This document shows positions 31,916 to 34,310 of a DNA stretch of 34,310 nucleotides, piece by piece (the first letter of the stretch is position 1; every line of letters starts with the position of its first letter). The translations under genes and the position numbers were made by a program. The notes below the pieces were generated by a model. That model worked only from the letters and a program-made list of their open reading frames with translations, had not been told where the DNA came from and made no database searches. This stretch comes from Reyranellaceae bacterium (GTDB lineage: Bacteria > Pseudomonadota > Alphaproteobacteria > Reyranellales > Reyranellaceae): contig JALHMM010000073.1 of the NCBI GenBank assembly GCA_022844045.1, positions 1 to 34,310 on the forward strand, read 5' to 3'.

Positions 31916-32596
31916 CTACGCCGCCGCCGCGGCGCAGGCCAGGCGGCGGATGCGGTTGGCCTCGGCGTAGGCGCCAACCGCCGCCAGTCCCGCCGGCGGC
32001 TCGCCGTCGGGCGACGGGCGGCAGGCCAGGCTGATCGCTGGCATCACGTCGCAGCGCAGGTCGCAGCCATCGGCGATCCAGCGGTCGATCCACACCTCGG
32101 TGTCGCCCGGCGGTCCGCCGGGCAGGAAATGGCGCAGCGCGCGGCCGACCGATTTGCGCCATTGAGCCACCAAAGGCGACACACCGGGCACCGCGTCAGG
32201 CGGCGCGGCGGCGACTGGCTGATGTGCCGGCTCGGCCGCAGGCTCGGGCACCGGGTCGGGTCGCGATGGATCGCCGGGATAGCGGCGCCGCGCGCGCTTG
32301 CCGACACGCTGGATCCGGCGCCAGTCGACGATCTCGAGATAGTCCATCTCGTCGACCACGTAGATTCGCAGCAGGCCGCGCGTCACCAGCTCGTCGATCA
32401 TGGCGCGCACGTGGTCGTTGTCGATCGGGTCTCCGGGAAACACTTGCATGCGGATGGTGCGCGGCAGCAGCGGCTGCACGCCGAAGGAGTCGGCGAAGTT
32501 CCAGAGGCCAAGAAACAGCAGGCGGGTCATCGCCGGGCAGTCGATGACGGCCTCCCAGGTCCAGAAGTCGGAAGGCAGGGTGCGATCGCGGGCCAT
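31916..32596 (-). CDS. Unassigned protein resembling the N-terminal domain of phage/plasmid replication initiators
   Basis: 226-residue protein with no clear family name. Residues 8-100 (LPSDFWTWEAVIDCPAMTRL, then LFLGLWNFADSFG, IRMQVFPGD, DELVTRGLLRIYVVDEMDYL, EIVDWRRIQRVGKR) have the layout of the winged-helix domain of phage or DnaD-like replication proteins, where a short W-x-Q or W-x-x-x-Q motif ends the domain. A proline-rich linker (about 108-140) leads to a C-terminal part with VAQWRKSVGRALRHFLP. Start ATG 32596 is preferred to the longer frame to 32680, because TGGAG lies nine bases upstream and the extension is arginine-rich shadow. It sits between phoR and pstS on the same strand, an unusual neighbour for the Pho system. 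No other phage genes are near. Confidence 0.7.
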   Translation of the reverse strand: MARDRTLPSDFWTWEAVIDCPAMTRLLFLGLWNFADSFGVQPLLPRTIRMQVFPGDPIDNDHVRAMIDELVTRGLLRIYVVDEMDYLEIVDWRRIQRVGKRARRRYPGDPSRPDPVPEPAAEPAHQPVAAAPPDAVPGVSPLVAQWRKSVGRALRHFLPGGPPGDTEVWIDRWIADGCDLRCDVMPAISLACRPSPDGEPPAGLAAVGAYAEANRIRRLACAAAAA

Positions 32597-32750
32597 TGGG
32601 CGGGCTCCAGGTTGAAAAGCTGAAGCCGTTGTAAACCCGAACAACGATCGTCTGCCATTTCCGCCGCTACGCGCGAACAATGCGCGGGAACAAGCGTTGC
32701 GGCAGTGGGCTTCAGCCCGCCCCTAGCGCCGTTGAAGCCGGGGTTTGGGC

Positions 32751-34145
32751 TCAGCGCGCCGGCGCTATCGGCAACGATACGGTGAATGTCGAGCCCCGTC
32801 CGAGTTCACTGACGACGTCCAGCCGACCGCGGTGGCGGTTGAGCGCGTGCTTGACGAGCGCCAGCCCGAGGCCAGTGCCGCCCATCTCGCGCGACCGCGC
32901 CGTATCGACGCGATAGAAGCGCTCGGTGAGGCGCTCGACGTGCTGTGGAGCGATACCCTCGCCTTGGTCGGTCACCGACACCTCAAGCGCCGTCGCCGGC
33001 TCGCCCGACGGACGCGCCACGACGTCGACGACGCTGCCGGCGCCGGTGTACTTCACGGCGTTGTCGGCGAGATTCTGGAACACCATCGTCAGCTCGTCGG
33101 CGTCGCCGATCACGGGTGGCAGATCGTCGGGGATGTCGAAGGCGATCGTGACGCCGCGCTGGCGCGCCTTCATGTCGATCAGGTCGCGCACGCCGCGCAG
33201 CACGCCACCGACATCGACCAGCGCGGTCGGCATCACGTGTTCGCGCTGCTCGATGCGCGACAGCGACAGCAGATCCTCGACCAGGCGACGCATGCGATCG
33301 GTCTGCTCGGCCATGATGGCGAGGAAACGCTCCCGCGCCTGGGGATCGTCGCGCGCCGGGCCCCGCAGGGTCTCGACGAAGCCGACCAGGCCGGCCAGCG
33401 GCGTGCGCAGCTCGTGGCTGGCATTGGCGACGAAGTCGGCGCGCATGCGCTCGGCGCGGCGCAGCGCGCTGATGTCGTGCAGCACGATCAGCGCCAGCGA
33501 GCCGTCGGCGGTGGCACGCGGCAGGCGCTTGACGTGCGCCGAGAAGATCCGTTCCGGCGGCCCGCCCAGCGACAGCTCGACGACGCCAGTGTCGGGCCCC
33601 GCGTCGCTCGGCACCTGGGCCTCCAGCGCCGCGTCGACGGCGTCGAGCAACGCGGGATGGCGCAAGGTCGCCGACAGGTCGCGCTCGGCGGCCAGCGTTC
33701 CGGTGAGGCCGCTCGCCGCGCGATTCCAGCGCACCAGCCGTCGCCTTCGGTCGACAGCGAACAGCGGATCGGGCAGGCCATCGACGATGGTCTGCGCCGA
33801 TACCTCCAGCCCGGCGATCGCTTCGCGCTGGCGCCGCCACATGCCGTCGAGCGCCGAAACGCTGGTGGCCAGTTCCTCGGCCGCCGGCGAGACAACGAAG
33901 CGCGGCACATCCGGCTCGTCACCGCGCGCCAGCGCCTCGACATAGCCCGAGAAGCGCACGAAGGAGTGCAGGTAGCGCCGCACGATGACGGCGGTGCACA
34001 AGCCGATCGCCGCCATCGCGATCAGGCCATGCTCGACCGACAGCCAGCCCGCGACCATCATGCCGGTCAACACGATCACGGCCGGCGCCAGTACCACGGC
34101 GTTGGCGATCAGGTGGCGGCGGAACGACAGGCTGGGCTCGGCCAT
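32751..34145 (-). CDS. phoR: Phosphate regulon sensor histidine kinase PhoR
   Basis: Inner membrane histidine kinase of 464 residues. Two adjacent hydrophobic segments (NAVVLAPAVIVLTGMMVAGW and LIAMAAIGLCTAVIV) are followed by a linker, a PAS-like region (about 115-225: IVDGLPDPLFAVDRRRRLVR), and the catalytic core. The phospho-acceptor is His244 in FVANASHELRTPL; the N box is FQNLADNAVKY, G1 is VTDQGEGI and G2 is GGTGLGLALVKHAL. The NASHELRTPL type and short membrane part without a large periplasmic domain are usual for PhoR, which senses phosphate through Pst and PhoU. It is separated from phoB by the pst genes and one unassigned gene, which supports but does not prove the pairing. A TATAGT about eight bases before the ATG may be part of a promoter. 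Confidence 0.92.
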   Translation of the reverse strand: MAEPSLSFRRHLIANAVVLAPAVIVLTGMMVAGWLSVEHGLIAMAAIGLCTAVIVRRYLHSFVRFSGYVEALARGDEPDVPRFVVSPAAEELATSVSALDGMWRRQREAIAGLEVSAQTIVDGLPDPLFAVDRRRRLVRWNRAASGLTGTLAAERDLSATLRHPALLDAVDAALEAQVPSDAGPDTGVVELSLGGPPERIFSAHVKRLPRATADGSLALIVLHDISALRRAERMRADFVANASHELRTPLAGLVGFVETLRGPARDDPQARERFLAIMAEQTDRMRRLVEDLLSLSRIEQREHVMPTALVDVGGVLRGVRDLIDMKARQRGVTIAFDIPDDLPPVIGDADELTMVFQNLADNAVKYTGAGSVVDVVARPSGEPATALEVSVTDQGEGIAPQHVERLTERFYRVDTARSREMGGTGLGLALVKHALNRHRGRLDVVSELGRGSTFTVSLPIAPAR

Positions 34146-34198
34146 CGATCGATACTATACGCCGCGATTTGCCGGAGAGTTACGGTGCCGACTTCACT

Positions 34199-34224
34199 CC
34201 CTCTCCCCGCTCGCGGGGAGAGGG
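34199..34224. repeat. REP-like palindromic intergenic repeat
   Basis: CCCTCTCCCCGC and its exact complement GCGGGGAGAGGG are separated by two bases, and the GGTCGGGGTGAGGGGG tail follows. This is the form of a dispersed palindromic intergenic repeat that I have often seen in alphaproteobacterial and other proteobacterial genomes. It lies upstream of phoR. Confidence 0.7.
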
Positions 34225-34281
34225 TCGGGGTGAGGGGGGAGTCTCAGGTTGCGCACGACGGCGGTGCGCCACTTGCTGCCG

Positions 34282-34310
34282 CCCCCCCCCCAAACCCCCC
34301 ACCCCCCCCC
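34282..34310. other. Poly-C low-complexity tail
   Basis: The last 29 bases are almost pure C with four A. Nothing like it occurs elsewhere in the window. It ends at the sequence boundary and follows a G/C-rich repeat, so it is most probably a sequencing or assembly artefact at a contig end. Confidence 0.8.

Overview
The window looks like chromosomal DNA from a GC-rich alphaproteobacterium. That is an inference from the GDH-180 type NAD-glutamate dehydrogenase, the ABC_sub_bind lipoprotein-like binding protein, the CaiB-type CoA-transferase, the FcbT-like TRAP transporter with Tat-exported binding proteins, and a pst-phoU-phoB locus whose PstA and PstC carry the extended N-termini common in this class. 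I see no tRNA, rRNA, CRISPR array, insertion sequence or prophage. No stretch longer than about 300 bases lacks a gene.

Layout. 1-4323 (+): 3' part of an NAD-glutamate dehydrogenase gene cut by the window edge. 4325-8122 (-): a serine hydrolase, an ABC-type binding protein and an acyl-CoA synthetase. 8250-8801 (-): a short chlorite dismutase family hemoprotein. 8998-13753 (-): six co-directional genes (crotonase, Cys-peroxiredoxin, EamA exporter, two glutathione transferases, and a second peroxiredoxin), divergent from a LysR regulator at 13880-14803 (+). 14841-15353 (-): a small lipoprotein. 15502-16698 (+): a CoA-transferase. 16859-19140 (+): TRAP permeases DctQ and DctM. 19207-25258 (-): five consecutive DctP-type binding protein genes, each ending in its own hairpin or terminator. 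25559-31633 (-): pstS-pstC-pstA-pstB-phoU-phoB. 31916-32596 (-): an unassigned replication-initiator-like protein. 32751-34145 (-): phoR. The last 30 bases or so are poly-C and look like an assembly end.

The most interesting signal is at 8998-9645. This peroxiredoxin gene has one in-frame TGA, exactly at the codon where its paralogue (12212-12868) has the peroxidatic cysteine: RGHW-UGA-PYC against RGGW-C-PYC. The reading frame is otherwise full length, has a good ribosome binding site, and is followed 13 nt after the UGA by a hairpin with a GG-containing loop, shaped like a bacterial SECIS element. I read it as a candidate selenocysteine peroxiredoxin at the end of a LysR-linked redox and detoxification operon that also carries a cysteine version. 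A disrupted gene or sequencing error remains the main alternative, because no sel genes are in the window.

Other points of note: a perfect 14-bp inverted repeat that overlaps the LysR start and encloses its ribosome binding site; a five-fold DctP array next to a single DctQM pair; one DctP gene whose natural start position reads ATC; and a strong hairpin between pstS and pstC.
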